A DNA stretch of 64,000 bases from Apostichopus japonicus (lineage: Eukaryota > Echinodermata > Holothuroidea > Aspidochirotida > Stichopodidae). Under the pieces are notes generated by a model. That model did not search any database. It was not told the origin of the DNA and worked only from the letters and a program-made list of their open reading frames with translations. Numbering within the stretch: position 1 is the stretch's first letter; each line of letters begins with the position of its first letter. Position numbers and translations under genes: made by a program. This document shows positions 21,714 to 34,994 of the stretch, piece by piece. Where the stretch lies: assembly GCF_037975245.1 (NCBI RefSeq), contig NC_092583.1:3900764-3964763 (forward strand), read 5' to 3'.

Positions 21714-21832
21714 ATCATCATCATCATCAACATAACGACATCATCATCATAAAAATATTATCATCATCATAACGACAACAACAACGACAATGACAATAAT
21801 AATAATGATAATAATAATAACAATCATAATAA
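21714..21832. repeat. (ATC)n/(AAC)n/(AAT)n trinucleotide tract
   Basis: Mixed trinucleotide arrays directly after the SINE head. They lead into TTTATAAAGCCCCATTATCC...GCGCTGTACAGAG (21836-21893), a motif that could be the tail of another short interspersed element. Confidence 0.85.
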
Positions 21833-21839
21833 AATTTAT

Positions 21840-22527
21840 AAAGCCCCATTATCCAGAGAATTAGTTATCTGCTAAATGCGCTGTACAGAGTAAGAGAAAC
21901 TTGAACTACTGACCAAAGCAAACGTTTAAAGAGATGAGTAAAGTCGTTTGGTCTCCGAGTCGTTCCAAGCAACTCAGTAAGTCTAAAGGTGTTTTTTTTT
22001 CCTTCTTTCTAAACCGTAGTTGGGTCGTGATGAGGGGAAGACTATATACAGTGTGTTCTTTCAATGTTTATCGTCAGCATAGCCCGGAGTGTCGCCATTG
22101 CAGTTAAAGGAAACATCAACACAGCCATCATTATGAGTTTATGTAATAGAGATAAATTATCATTAACAACTATTCCAACCTTCTAAGAGACAAACAAATC
22201 TTATTCCAATATTCAGGAGATTTCACAGATTTCAAAATGTTCCTCTGTTTACAAGTCTGACGATTTTGAAATGATCCAAATATGACATCATCGAGCCATA
22301 TTTGCTTCAATTTGTTATGTTTGTCTTTAATTATTATAATATTTACTTTCTGTAATGGAGGTGGGTTTTTCAAATATTGATTCTAAACGATTGAACCCTC
22401 TTAACCATATAACCTCTAATGAATGGTAAGAATGGTTGAAATACTTTTGACATTCGACCTTGAAAATATGAGAAGAATAACAACAGAGAGACACTAAATG
22501 CTGATTCTAAAATATTGAAACTCTTAA
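21840..22527. other. Non-coding, no supported feature
   Basis: AT-rich sequence before the 57-bp minisatellite. Nothing recognised beyond the weak similarity of 22277-22330 to 13262-13318. Confidence 0.45.
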
Positions 22528-23160
22528 CATGACGACGGCACCGGTTTCAATATCACCACTGTTAGCATTTGACCTTAAAAATGACCTAATGACGTCATTG
22601 GGTTCAATATCACCACTGTTAGCATTTGGCCTTGGAAATTACTTAATGACTACAATGGTTTCATGATCAGCACTGTTAGCATTAAACCTTGAAAATGACC
22701 TAATGACGTCATTGGTTTCAATATCACAACTGTTAGTTTTTGCCCTTAAAAATGACCTAATGACGTCATTGGTTTCCATATCAACACTGTTAGCATTTGA
22801 CTTTAAAAATGACCTAATGACGTCATCGGTTTCAATATCACCACTGTTAGCATTTGACCTTAAAAAATACATAATAACGTCAGTAGTTTCCATATCACTA
22901 CTGTAAGCATTTGACCTTAAAAAATACATAATAACGTCAGTGGTTTCCATATCACTACTGTAAGCATTTGACCTTGAAAATGACTTAATGACTTCAACGG
23001 TTTCAATGTCAGCACTGTTAGCATTCAACATTGAAAATATTGACTTAACGACTTCAATGGTTTTAATATCAGCACTGTTAGCATTCAACATTGAAAGAGA
23101 CCTAATGACGTCATTGGTTTCAATATCAACACTGTTAACAATTGGCATTGAAAATATGAA
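22528..23160. repeat. 57-bp minisatellite, ~11 units, with TGACGTCA palindromes
   Basis: The anchor GTTAGC (or GTAAGC/GTTAAC) recurs at 22561, 22618, 22675, 22732, 22789, 22846, 22903, 22960, 23017, 23077 and 23134: steps of 57 with one of 60. Five units keep the CRE-type palindrome TGACGTCA (starts 22590, 22704, 22761, 22818, 23106). Because 57 is a multiple of three, the minus strand stays open for 170 codons (22639-23148) as a 19-residue repeat resembling NANSADIETNDVIRSFSR. No signal peptide or splice context was found, so a protein is not claimed. Confidence 0.95.
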
Positions 23161-23165
23161 AAGAG

Positions 23166-24090
23166 AAAATAAACAAAGAGTTAAGTAAAACAGTTTTCAG
23201 TTCCTAGAATGGCATTCTGACAATAAGAATTTACAAAATGGCAGCTCCCATTACAGACAAAAAATTTCAACCGATACCATATCTCCCAAAGTATCGGAGA
23301 TTTTGTTTAGTTTTTTGAGGGAGTTGTTCTTCACATGGATGAGTTGTGTGTATTTCCTCTTTTAAACTTAAGCTCTGAAACTCAACATTTGCATAAGCAT
23401 AATAAAGGTGACTATTACTGTATAATAAACAGATCGAATGGGAACGTAACTTCCATCATTATCAATGCAGATCTGTTGAAGATATAGAATCGCTTGTAAT
23501 GAACAATTTTCCCCCCAAAAAATTAAAAGAATACTTTTCTTCCATTTGGGGATCACAATTTTCGCCACACATATGATTAAATACTTAATTTTAAAATTTA
23601 ATTGTGACAGCACGAAAAAAAATCCTTATGTTTAAAGTTTCGTGGCCTTTGATAACGACCGATTGTTTTTTTTTATTTTTTTATTTGCAAATGCTAATTT
23701 ATCTTAAACTATACAGTCTCTAACATGACAATACACATGCAGGCATTGATTTCAGTGTTCAAATTTTGAAAATATGAATGAACAAAATAAAAGGTAACAG
23801 TAACAGGTTTCACCTCCTATGTCACAATGACGTCATAAAAATAGACGAAATGGCACACAAATATGCAAATTAATAAACAAACAAAAAAAACATTTTGAAT
23901 TTGCATAAACCACAAACACCATGTGTTAGTTCAAAGATGGTCTTTTCGCGAAGTATACCTTCCAATAGCGGCAGCGAAACCAATGTTTTTAGTTGATATG
24001 AGATACTTTGTTGATGTTGTTACAAAAACAACATCAAATCTGGAACAGAACATTCTATATGGAAGACAGTTGACAATATACGGCTCTGCT
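23166..24090. other. Non-coding, no supported feature
   Basis: AT-rich, with no recognised coding, RNA or repeat element. Confidence 0.5.
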
Positions 24091-24093
24091 CTC

Positions 24094-24598
24094 TATTTAT
24101 GAACAGCGCCATCTAATTTAAATTTTAGGCGGCATACTCCAATTATGAATCCTTATCAATCCGTCCGTTCCCCTTCATTGAAAGTTTTAAACAGGAATAA
24201 GGAAAATATCTATTTCGGTGACAATTTTTTTGTTTTGATTTTGTCTCAAGTGTAGGCCTATGTCGTAGAGAACGAATGCAAATACATATGGTGACTAAAC
24301 GTCACGGCTTTTGTTACTAATAATCTGCATGGTCCTGATTCGGAAACTTTAAGGTGATTTTGATCTTTTAGATGCATGGCCATGATTGATGACCGTTTCA
24401 GTTATCCAATGAGGTGTAATGTTAACGTAGTGGAATATTCTACAAGGGATTAGCTGTTTTTACCTCCATGGGATTAGAGACTACCTAGCGTTGGCTATTT
24501 AATTTACAAACTAATGGTGGAAATTATATTTAGTATGCTACCATAACTAAGGCGCGCGTGTGGCAGACGACCAAATTAGATGGCGCTATTCATAAACA
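24094..24598. mobile_element. Possible MITE bounded by 26-bp inverted repeats
   Basis: TATTTATGAACAGCGCCATC (24094 on) and its inverted copy ending at 24598 match at 24 of 26 positions. The 450 bp between them is non-coding. No target-site duplication was seen, so the boundaries are uncertain. Confidence 0.45.
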
Positions 24599-24958
24599 GC
24601 ATGTGTGTAACTTTGGACGCTCGTACTGCACACCTGAGTGTACATATACGAATCTTCATGGCGTTTCACCTCATATTTTAAATTTTGGAGATCCCTATAT
24701 TATTATTCAAATGTTATACCAGGAAGCTGCCAACAAAATTTGTATCATTTAATATCATCAAAAAGAGCTTGATATTTTTTTAAATTTGTGATACACTGTG
24801 TTATAATTTGGTTAAATTATTCAATATCCTTAGATGGCTTTGCTCATTTCTGTGTATACAGCGACCGACAAAAGTTAATAATCAAGTTTCTGCATCAAGG
24901 AAAAACCGGCAGATATGGTAAAACAGGCTTCTATTTTATAACATACTATATTGATTCC

Positions 24959-24961
<3 letters not shown>

Positions 24962-25016
<55 letters not shown>

Positions 25017-25030
25017 GTGGAGAGAGAGTA
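24962..25030. repeat. (TA)n followed by (GA)n microsatellite
   Basis: TA units to about 24990, then AG units to about 25030. Confidence 0.95.
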
Positions 25031-25082
25031 GGTTGGCGTCTATCTTGGCGCAGAGTGCTCTATGTCCATTGGACAGAGCGGA

Positions 25083-25160
25083 ATATATGTTGATACTAGA
25101 TGAGACTAGTGGAACACTAGTAGGAACAACTACTAGTGTTCCACTAGTCTCATCTAGTAT

Positions 25161-25170
<10 letters not shown>
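25083..25170. repeat. Perfect 41-bp inverted repeat with 6-base loop
   Basis: Left arm 25083-25123 and right arm 25130-25170 are exact reverse complements around the loop GAACAA. The arms carry several ACTAGT sites. A TA array begins at the right arm's outer end. Confidence 0.95.
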
Positions 25171-25230
<60 letters not shown>

Positions 25231-25232
25231 AA
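25164..25232. repeat. (TA)n then (TG)n microsatellite
   Basis: Extends directly from the 41-bp hairpin. Confidence 0.95.
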
Positions 25233-25259
25233 ATAAAAATACATATATAATCATTTTTT

Positions 25260-25712
25260 GATTCCATGTTTTAAACTCACTTCCTCTCAACACAGTGTCC
25301 GTTTCCAAAGGCCTTAACTCTAGAATTCACTCCCCGATAATGTTATCAAATGTCTCTCAAATATTGCTTTAAAAGTGCCCTTAAACATCATCTTATTACC
25401 AAACAACTGTGACTAATAACTTCTGTTTTAGCCTTTTCACCTTAAATAGCCGTGACCCCTTTCTTTGTGCTTTTTCACTCTCTGGTTGTATTGTCTCTTC
25501 TTTAGACATATTCATATTTCGTAAAGGGGTGTTCACATTTATAAACTACTCCAAGCTTCTTGTCGGGCACTCCTCGGTCGCATTCTCAAGTATCATGTTC
25601 TATGTATTATTAAGTCGTTAATGTCAAAAGTGACTGAAATAAAGTTCTATGAACTTGAATGAATGAATGAATGAATTAAATAATTAATGAAGTAATGAAT
25701 TAATGAATGAAT
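25260..25712 (+). mobile_element. Probable decayed LINE 3' end with (GAAT)n tail
   Basis: The segment ends AATAAAGTTCTATGAACTTG followed by repeated GAAT units, a typical non-LTR retrotransposon tail. Upstream, broken frames read pieces such as SKGLNSRIHSP, in keeping with the end of a LINE ORF. The coding part is too decayed for certainty. Confidence 0.45.
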
Positions 25713-26537
25713 GACATTCTAATTGTTTTTAATATTTATAAGATATTTACTACTTGATGATCCCATACCATGCGGACTAGTATTACATAAGCGTGACGTG
25801 CGCAGAAGTGTGAATGCGTGAGCGCATAGCTCGTGACGAAAGCGATAAATTCCGAGAAATCTAAAAATGGAACAAAACTGATTAAAGCTATACGCGTTAT
25901 ACCAGCACGTGACTTGACGTGGGTTAATTTAATACATTGAATCTCCCAGCTTGATGGTCTGTCGCTTTTGTGTGTATGAGTGTACTAAAATAAAATGCAT
26001 ATTTCAAACACGTCCTTCATACAGATAGGAGGTCACATGACCTGTCTTCTCGATTTAAAGTATGACAAATTTTCTGTTTGACATGAGTTTGATAAAAAAA
26101 AAAACTTTTGAGAACGTCGAGAAAATGTTTCATGAGGAAGATTTAGAGTAATGAACACATTGAATCTGTCTTCAAGTGGTCTTGGGTTGGTTCATTGCAG
26201 TAGTAAAGCCCTATACCCAGGGCGGGTCGTAGCCTCAGGGCTGGGAGTAGGGGGTTGGTGGATGGCTGGACATTGCACGTTCTCTTTCCCCATCCTTATG
26301 AAACAGACTTTCTTCATAATGGCCAACATATACCCCAAGGACAATGGAAATATATTATATAAATCTATGATAGCGCCATTGAATCTAAGAAACCAAAGAA
26401 AATGTTCTCAAACGGGAGGGGTGTCACCCTTCCCTTAGAACTCTCCCCAGCCTGACGCTCATTAGTCAAAGGACCCCCCCCCCCACCTCCTTAACAGAGA
26501 ACCTCTGGCTACGGGCCTAATGGGGACCGGGATTATC
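25713..26537. other. Non-coding, no supported feature
   Basis: Low-complexity AT sequence and a C-run near 26475. No gene recognised. Confidence 0.5.
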
Positions 26538-26543
26538 ATGTCG

Positions 26544-27884
26544 CAGGGGCGTATCCAGGGGGGCGCAACAGGCGCGCGCCCCCCCTATTGGCCGTCACCA
26601 AAAAAAAAAAAGTTTAGCAAAAAAAAAAAAAAAAAAAATTGATGACGACCTTTATGTGAGATGTCGGTGATCGCTCAACCCCCCCCCCCCCCTCCCGTAT
26701 GCTTTATTTTTTGTTTGCCAAAAAAAGGTTCTGGCGAAGTTCGGCGGCATAATAGTTTTAGAAACATAGATGGTAATTGTGTTTGTATTATCACTATAAA
26801 CACTAAGTGACATGCCAGCCATACTAAATTGTGCATTTTGTGTCCATATTTACTGGAAATGTTGCTTATTATTAAGGTCGAAAAATGGATCACATATGGC
26901 CATGGGCGGCGATCCTGGGTGGAGGGGGGATATATCCCCCCATGAAAATGGGTGGAGGGGATGTAATGCACCATATCCCCCCCCCCCACCAAATGCCAGG
27001 GATAAGAATATTTTCATGCCTACATTTATGCATCTTCGTTAATGTACGGCTCTTTTTTAGCTTCATTTCTCGCCTACCATAAACGCAGTGCGATCTTTTC
27101 AAATAAAGCGTCTTTATAAAGCAAAAATAGTTGACTGTAAGGCTTCATTGGCCCTATAACAACAAAATGTATTATTGCGCCCACGGTATTGATATAGTAC
27201 ATATATGCACCCTCATAGTATTCATATAGGCCCTATAGTAGGCCTACACACGTACATGTTCCCTCGAACAGCTGAGAATCTCATGTAACCAGGGTAATGC
27301 TTAATACACGTTTCACCTGGATGCCCTAGCAATCGGTACCTAGGAATGTAACTATGTGTAATTGTGTATTGCATGTGTATAGGCCTATAATAGCCTGCAT
27401 GAGGCCATTTTCTTCATCGAATAATATAACAGAGCTCTCGAACATTCTAACGTTGCGCCTGAAACAAGATTGACAGGGGCAATTTTCCCAAAATAACACC
27501 CGAAATTTAAAAAAAGTATTTTGGATCCTGATTATGAGATATTTCGGACATGACATCCCTATTTTAAAGTTGGGTATATGCCGCTTGGAAACCTCGGGAA
27601 GTGCCGTTTCCGGCCATCTAGAGGGTTTGTTAATCCCAAAATTTTCTTGTACGCTTCGCGCCAACTCATGGTGGCGCTACGCTTAGATAGTTAACAAGGT
27701 CATATCCCCCCCCCCCCCCTTACTCGGAAGTACGGATCGCCGCCCATGCATATGACACCATTTTGCATTTCAACCCTTCTTTGAAAGCAAAAATTGTACA
27801 CCCCTCCCCTTAAACCCATCCCCCAGGACGGCGATCATTCATGCCTGGCGCCCCCCCTATTGGAAAATCCTGGATACGCCCCTG
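26544..27884. mobile_element. Outer non-autonomous DNA transposon (1341 bp)
   Basis: Terminal inverted repeats CAGGGGCGTATCCAGG (26544-26559) and its exact complement at 27869-27884, with direct repeats ATGTCG immediately outside (26538-26543, 27885-27890). CAGGGGCGTA-type ends are typical of hAT-like elements, but hAT duplications are usually 8 bp and only 6 match here. No transposase remains. It contains a second element. Confidence 0.75.
26901..27748. mobile_element. Inner DNA transposon nested in the outer one (848 bp)
   Basis: Ends CATGGGCGGCGATCC (26901-26915) and its exact complement (27734-27748), flanked by CATATGGC and CATATGAC, an 8-bp duplication with one mismatch. This supports a hAT-type insertion into the outer element. 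Both subterminal regions are G/C-run-rich. No coding capacity. Confidence 0.7.
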
Positions 27885-27890
27885 ATGTCG

Positions 27891-29272
<1,382 letters not shown>

Positions 29273-29274
<2 letters not shown>

Positions 29275-29447
29275 ACTTATTTGTCAATGGTTCTGATTTC
29301 AGCCAGAATCTCGACCAGGTTTAACTTTTGTATCGTTACTTTGAGATTTATTTAGTTGTTTTCCAGCACAGCAGTGCACACAGTTTTCTGTAGTAGTTGT
29401 GCTTATAAGCCTATATTATTATTATTGTATTATATATATATATATAT

Positions 29448-29488
<41 letters not shown>

Positions 29489-29556
29489 TATATATATATA
29501 AATATATATATTTAAAAATATATATATATGTATATATACCATTGACAAATAAGTAT
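29273..29556. repeat. 19-bp perfect inverted repeats at the edges of two TA arrays
   Basis: ATACTTATTTGTCAATGGT (29273-29291) and its exact complement (29538-29556). Each arm's outer side borders a TA array, and the spacer itself holds a further TA block (29428-29530). Confidence 0.9.
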
Positions 29557-29573
29557 ATATATATCTATATGTA

Positions 29574-29604
<31 letters not shown>

Positions 29605-29636
29605 TTATTTACATATATATATATATATATATATCA
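29428..29636. repeat. (TA)n arrays
   Basis: Several TA blocks broken by ATGTATA and TTAAAAA, and by the inverted-repeat arm at 29538-29556. Confidence 0.9.
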
Positions 29637-29640
29637 ATAT

Positions 29641-31091
29641 ATAATGAACAATCAACAAACTATTTTACAACATATAAAGGTTGCGTTACCTTGATAGTCA
29701 CCGATTTTAGCCACTTTGAACGATTACATCAATTCACATTTTCAAGGCAAATGATCTGACTTCGATCTGATAGGGTGAAAGGAAGTTCAAGAATTTAATT
29801 ATAAGACGTGGGCAATATATTATTACACAAGATATAATATGATATTAAGTTTAAAACATCAAAGCACTTCGGCGTTTCAGTGTGAAGTGACAAAATGGTT
29901 TAAAATGGATTTTTCGTTTTTTGTATTTTTTAGGGCGCTCTTTTACTTTAAGTTTGAAGCGGCGTCATTCATATTTCTGCTGCAAATTACTTTTGTTTCC
30001 CCAAGGAAGCATAGATTTTGATATCTTGTCATGTGATACACAATTCGGCTGATGTTTGTTAGCGTTGATCCCTTGTGAATATAAGCGAACCACTATATCG
30101 ATCTTATTTAAACCAACCAATTTTGTCAATGGATTTCGTGAGGCTCGGATGAAAGCAACTCAGTGTTAGACTTGTTTTACTCTACAGCAGTGCAAACGAA
30201 ATTAAGATAATCAAGAGTAAGTAAGATCATCAAGGGTAATTAAGATAATCAAGGGTAATTTCGTTGTTCTTATTGTTAGTTCGAAAGCTATGGACTTCCG
30301 TATTAAACAGCGTTAATACCAAGCCGACAAAATATTCATTTCTCGGGAAGAGGAAACCAAAGGAGCGGTGTTTTGTATCGGAAATTTTATTAAAACCGAT
30401 TCATTGTTAATATATTAATGCTGTACATAGCCATGCGTATAGGGTTCAAACAATAAAACAGTCGATTTCTCATACACACGTGACTGGATACCCATACGTA
30501 CGTGGGGCGACAGTCCCAGTCCCATGGAGAATTATATCTCTGGAACATCTTCTTGCACTCTTCATTTTACAATTATTATGAAAATGAGAATACACTATTC
30601 TTTATCACATATTTCCCAGCACCCCTTCGCCCCCTACTTGAGCCCGGGCTAGGGTTTGTAGTCTCCGAAACCCCCTGATTGACAATACTGAATACCGGTC
30701 AATCTGATTATATTGTTCCAACTAATTGGTTGTTCCTAATTAGTCGGACCATTCAAAAACAATAATTTTTAGAAAGTGTCGTTTTCCAAAAATTAATGTA
30801 AACTTTGTTTCATTGTTTCTTTTGTAAATCGCAGAGGCTTTGTTCCTGGTTAGATTTTGGTGAACTAATAGAGTCAGACAGACTCTATGTTTTCCTTAGA
30901 TCCTGGTGATTATATTGCTGATTTTGGTTGTTGCATGGAATTCAAATTAAAGTCACAAAATAAAAATAGTTGTTGAAAAATATCTAATTGATAGGTGTGT
31001 TTGTTTGATCAATTAATCTACATTTTAATTATATTTGGTATGGGTTTGTAGTATCAGTTGTAGAACTTTGCCAACCCAAGATTTGATATCT
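29641..31091. other. Non-coding; small tandem near 30198
   Basis: Three copies of a ~22-bp unit (GATAATCAAGGGTAATTAA-like) lie at about 30198-30258. No gene recognised. Confidence 0.5.
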
Positions 31092-31459
31092 TTAAAGGGT
31101 GTGAAGACTCGCGCCAAAAGAAACGTCTAATGCCGGTAATCTGACCTAGTTTCGAATGAGGTGTAACAGAAGTGTTAGACACCACCGTCGATCCCAGAAA
31201 TATACACACACAGCTTGCTACCGTCGGTAGTTAGACAATAGTGTACAGTCAGTACATACAGCTGCGGTCAATACCCACAGCACAGTGTATAAACGATACA
31301 GTGATGGACATCTCAGGTCCAGCTAATGATAACAAGGTATCACGTTTCATTAGTGTCTGCATTTTGTAGCGACACGAATAAAACGTCACTTGCAAGCAAC
31401 AGAAAGTTAACTTTTTCAGATGGCCGCACGCAGTTTGGGCGAGTCTTCAATGCCTTTAA
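31092..31459 (-). mobile_element. TTAA-flanked MITE, copy 2 (368 bp, inverted relative to copy 1)
   Basis: TTAA at 31092-31095 and 31456-31459, with inner ends AGGGTGTGAAGACTCGC and, inverted, AGGCATTGAAGACTCGC. Its reverse complement follows 2461-2830 closely along its whole length, including GTTAACTTTCTGTTGCTTGC and GTCGCTACAAAATGCAGACA. Confidence 0.88.
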
Positions 31460-32089
31460 ACCAACACCCCTACATTATAATGGAAAAACCCTTTAGGAAG
31501 AAGACATAATAATAGACTAATACACCCCTTAATTCCATCGACCAGCCTCTCATATCCTAAGTACATTATATGAGACGATATCAATCGATATAACACGGTG
31601 TGTATCTTCATCTCATCGTCATGAAATGTTATTCATAGAGGTCCCGGCTGCCATCTTTAATATCAAATCTGCCACATGAACTTTTATTTCGTATTCGAGT
31701 GTTTTCAAATGTATTTTTAAGAAGACAAAAAAAAAAGAGTAAAACCGAATAAAGTATGAGTTTATTATTAAATTATATTATTTTTTATATAAGTTAGGTG
31801 CGATCGTGTTAATGTCATTAAACAGAATAAATAATTTGAAAGTGATGCATGGTTGTCTCATTGTAATAAATAAGACAACATGTTTGGGAGAAAAAATTAA
31901 TTAACAAGGAATAAAACTTCCAACTGTCGCATTTTATACATATTTTTAACTGTGAAAGAAGCAATTTAAGGTGTTATAAGAACCGACTTTTGTGTACTCG
32001 TAGGTTAAAAAGAGTTAAAAGTTTCATGGTTAGCAGGTTTGTATTAAGGCTCGACTTTACATCACTCAACCCTTAGTTTATTGGTAGCT
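31460..32089. other. Non-coding, no supported feature
   Basis: AT-rich; nothing recognised. Confidence 0.5.
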
Positions 32090-32312
32090 TGTCACACCAA
32101 ACACAACTAAGTAAGTGTAATTCAAACAGTCGCCCCAGACGCGTTGCAGTTCGCCATATCAACGTTTCCCCTTGGGTGGGGGGGGGGGCTTCCCACAGGG
32201 TGCAGCCCAGCACACGCAAATCTATGAGCTTGAGTAAAGAGAGGCAAATGATATGAAGTACTGCTTTGCCTAAGTCCATTGTCTTAGCCATTTGACCACG
32301 ACGCCCTCCTCG
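32090..32312 (-). mobile_element. tRNA-derived SINE, copy 1
   Basis: On the minus strand it starts GGGCGTCGTGGTCAAATGGC (tRNA-like head, cf. 21632) and continues to GTGCTGGGCTGCACCCTGTG and GCGACTGTTTGAATT. The last two blocks are shared with the neighbouring copy at 33290-33590. It appears to lack the B-box segment, so it is internally shortened. Confidence 0.65.
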
Positions 32313-33097
32313 GGTGCATAAGTACAAGTGTCGAGGTTAGCGTGTCCACCCAACAACCGGATTTCCACTGTTAAATCAAATCCCCACCAACCCCACCAAA
32401 GTTTGCTGAGGTGTTGGTGAACGCAGTTTTCCGTGGGTTTGATACGTTCTCATTTGAAAATTAGGATATATTGTTTTGGTATGTTGTTTTTCAATAGTTT
32501 GAGAACAACTTTGTTTACATCAGCTACACGGCATTTATGTTGATTGCGATGCCTTCACCTCCCTTCTATTCGAGAAGGTGGTCAAAAGATGAGGTGTTCC
32601 ATAGGAAAGGGGACGTAAAAGTAGCGGTCCCGAGAGCAGGAATGAGTGTGACAATAACATATACATATATCGTAATTCTCTGAACATGAATCATCGTAGC
32701 AAAGAAGAATCTTGATCAAAAAGCTGATGTTCACCCATGATCATCACTTGGATAAGGTTTCAAATGAGCTGCCGTTGGCTTATTGACCCTTGGGAAATAC
32801 CAAATTAAATTAAAGGCCAGTTGAGATGTTTGAAACATGTATTGAATGAACATGGAATCGCAACTCAGAGTTCATTCGGCAGCGAGAAACCTGTACCTGA
32901 CCTCACGAAAATGTTAGGAGTTTCGTCCAAGCCTTTAGACTTACACATAGTTCATTATAATGTTCTGTTATGTACCAGGGTATTATATTAAAGTAACAGT
33001 AAAAGTAAAAATTGAAGGTTTACACAGTCTTTTATCAAGGTAAGCCCTTCTCACGTCACTTTATAACAGTTTAGCCCTGCATGGTCATTGGTAACAT

Positions 33098-33289
33098 GTC
33101 ACACACACACACACCCTCATCCACCCATGTGTGTTTAACATTCAGACTGAGACCCCATTGTCTCTTCCATTGTTCTTATCCGAGTATCATAACCTTAACA
33201 ATACCCCCTGAACAAAACAAATCTTCTGAGGACGTGAGGATTCTATTGAAATGACATCTGAGGACTTGGAGTTCTATTGTTCTCAGTCA
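33098..33289 (-). repeat. Dispersed repeat shared with 59385-59600 (opposite orientation)
   Basis: Its reverse complement contains GAACAATGG..GA.ACAATGGGGT, TCTGAATGT.AAACACAC and TCCTCAGAAGA, in the same order as 59430-59590. Non-coding. Confidence 0.55.
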
Positions 33290-33595
33290 GAACACAAAAC
33301 AGATGCACTTAAGTGTTCACAATTCAAACAGTCGCTCTCGGGGCACTACTGCTGGCTACATTTATGTGTCGCCTAGGGGATTCCCATAGGAGGCAGCCAC
33401 AATTAGGCACACATAATCGTATTTACAAGTTACCTCGTAGGTCCCCATTAATAAATCTGGTTGAAGAAGGTCAATAGAGGATAAGTATAACTTGCCCAAA
33501 GGACTGAACGTAATGATCTGGCTAGGACTCGAACCTGTAATCCTTAGATTGCAAGTTTGCCTTAGCAATTAGAAAACAACGCTCTCATACTTGCA
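33290..33595 (-). mobile_element. tRNA-derived SINE, copy 2
   Basis: Minus strand: tRNA-like head with TTGCTAAGGCAAACTTGCAA and exact B-box GGTTCGAGTCC followed by AGATCATTA. The body ends GAGCGACTGTTTGAATTGTG. Head and tail match 21632-21705 and 32090-32312 respectively, defining one SINE family in the window. Confidence 0.7.
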
Positions 33596-34990
33596 CAGTA
33601 TACTGTAGCGCATAGAGTATAGACTTTTCATAAATGGGATGATATATTTTATTCTACAAAAACGTTTAAACGAGGTTTTCCGAAAAGATGATTAGAGTTA
33701 TTTATGCACGTAACAACATGGCATTTAGGATTAATTTCAGACCAGCTTCAAATTGCCAAAAGTTCGATGGGCTGACGGAATAAAAGAGATCACCGGCATG
33801 AACATCTGTGCAGCTCACCGATATGCCCAGGATAGAAGTGGTTGGAACGTCATCATCAATAGGGTCACAAAGGGTCAGTCATGACTCATAGGACGACGAC
33901 GACGTCAAATTGTCCCTGAGATGGTCAAATTTGAAGGTTTACCCGAAGCTGTTTTTTAGCTCCATGATAAGAAAATCTTATGTTGGAGCGTTGCTAAGAA
34001 TAAATTATCTGTGTCTTTAGATTACTACAGTCTAATTGACATGAACCGTAACTAATTATCTAAAACGAGTTAAAAAGAAAATAGATTCAAATTTTGTTGG
34101 AAGTCATTGAGCAAAAAAATATAAAAATCATAAAGTATAACCATCGTTCGCTATTATTGCAAAACGTACCTCATTTCTTAATTTTATATTACATCAAAAT
34201 CAATGACATATATAGACATAATTCCGAAATTGACTTTTGCTTTTAAGCTTCCACTCTCATTTGTTTTCAATGTTTCTCTTCGTTTTCATGTCAAATAGAT
34301 GTCAGACCAGAACCGAACAAACATGGTAACATATACGGTAGCAGGTGCCGAAAGCTAAATTAATTTTTTTTTTTGCGAGTGAACATTACACAAGATACTG
34401 CTGATCCTAGTTATGGTAATCAATCGTCCTTGAAGGGTCTAATTAATTCTGAGATAGTTTTGTTGATAAGGAAATTGAAAAATGAATTCTTCATCTCCCT
34501 TCTCTCTCCACCGTTCTCTTCCTCTTCTATTTAGCATCTCTCCGAGCAGCCTTTTACGTCAGGATTCTAAACATGACTGTGTATGATCAACCGCCGTAGA
34601 GAGAAAGGCAGATTAAGAGAGGGACAGAGAGAGAGACAGGGATGAAAAGGATTACTTTTCACGAGCAAGAAACGTAATTGTATTTATTAACGTTTGGGAA
34701 TTTAAGGGTATTTGTTTTTTTGTACAGTCACGATTTGGAAATACAGTTAATTACGCTATGTCCACTCCTTTATTAAAACTGAAATAAAAAAGTATAAAAG
34801 TATTATAAAACATTTTTTTTGCCTACGTCCGAGTTTGTATAACATGATTTTAATTCAGAATCAATGTTAAGACGCAACAGCCTAGTCAGAATGTATACTG
34901 CCAGTGCCCCCTCTCCCAACCCCCACCCCACCCCAAGGGAGAGGGATCGACCATGACATCATTATCATTATATTTGGATTACTAACATCG
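33596..34990. other. Non-coding, no supported feature
   Basis: AT-rich with a purine-rich (GA) patch near 34590-34645. No gene recognised. Confidence 0.5.
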
Positions 34991-34994
34991 TGGT

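Noticed and set aside
21714-21832. CRISPR-like or other regular array
   Set aside because: Mixed trinucleotide microsatellites only; no repeat-spacer structure exists anywhere in the window.
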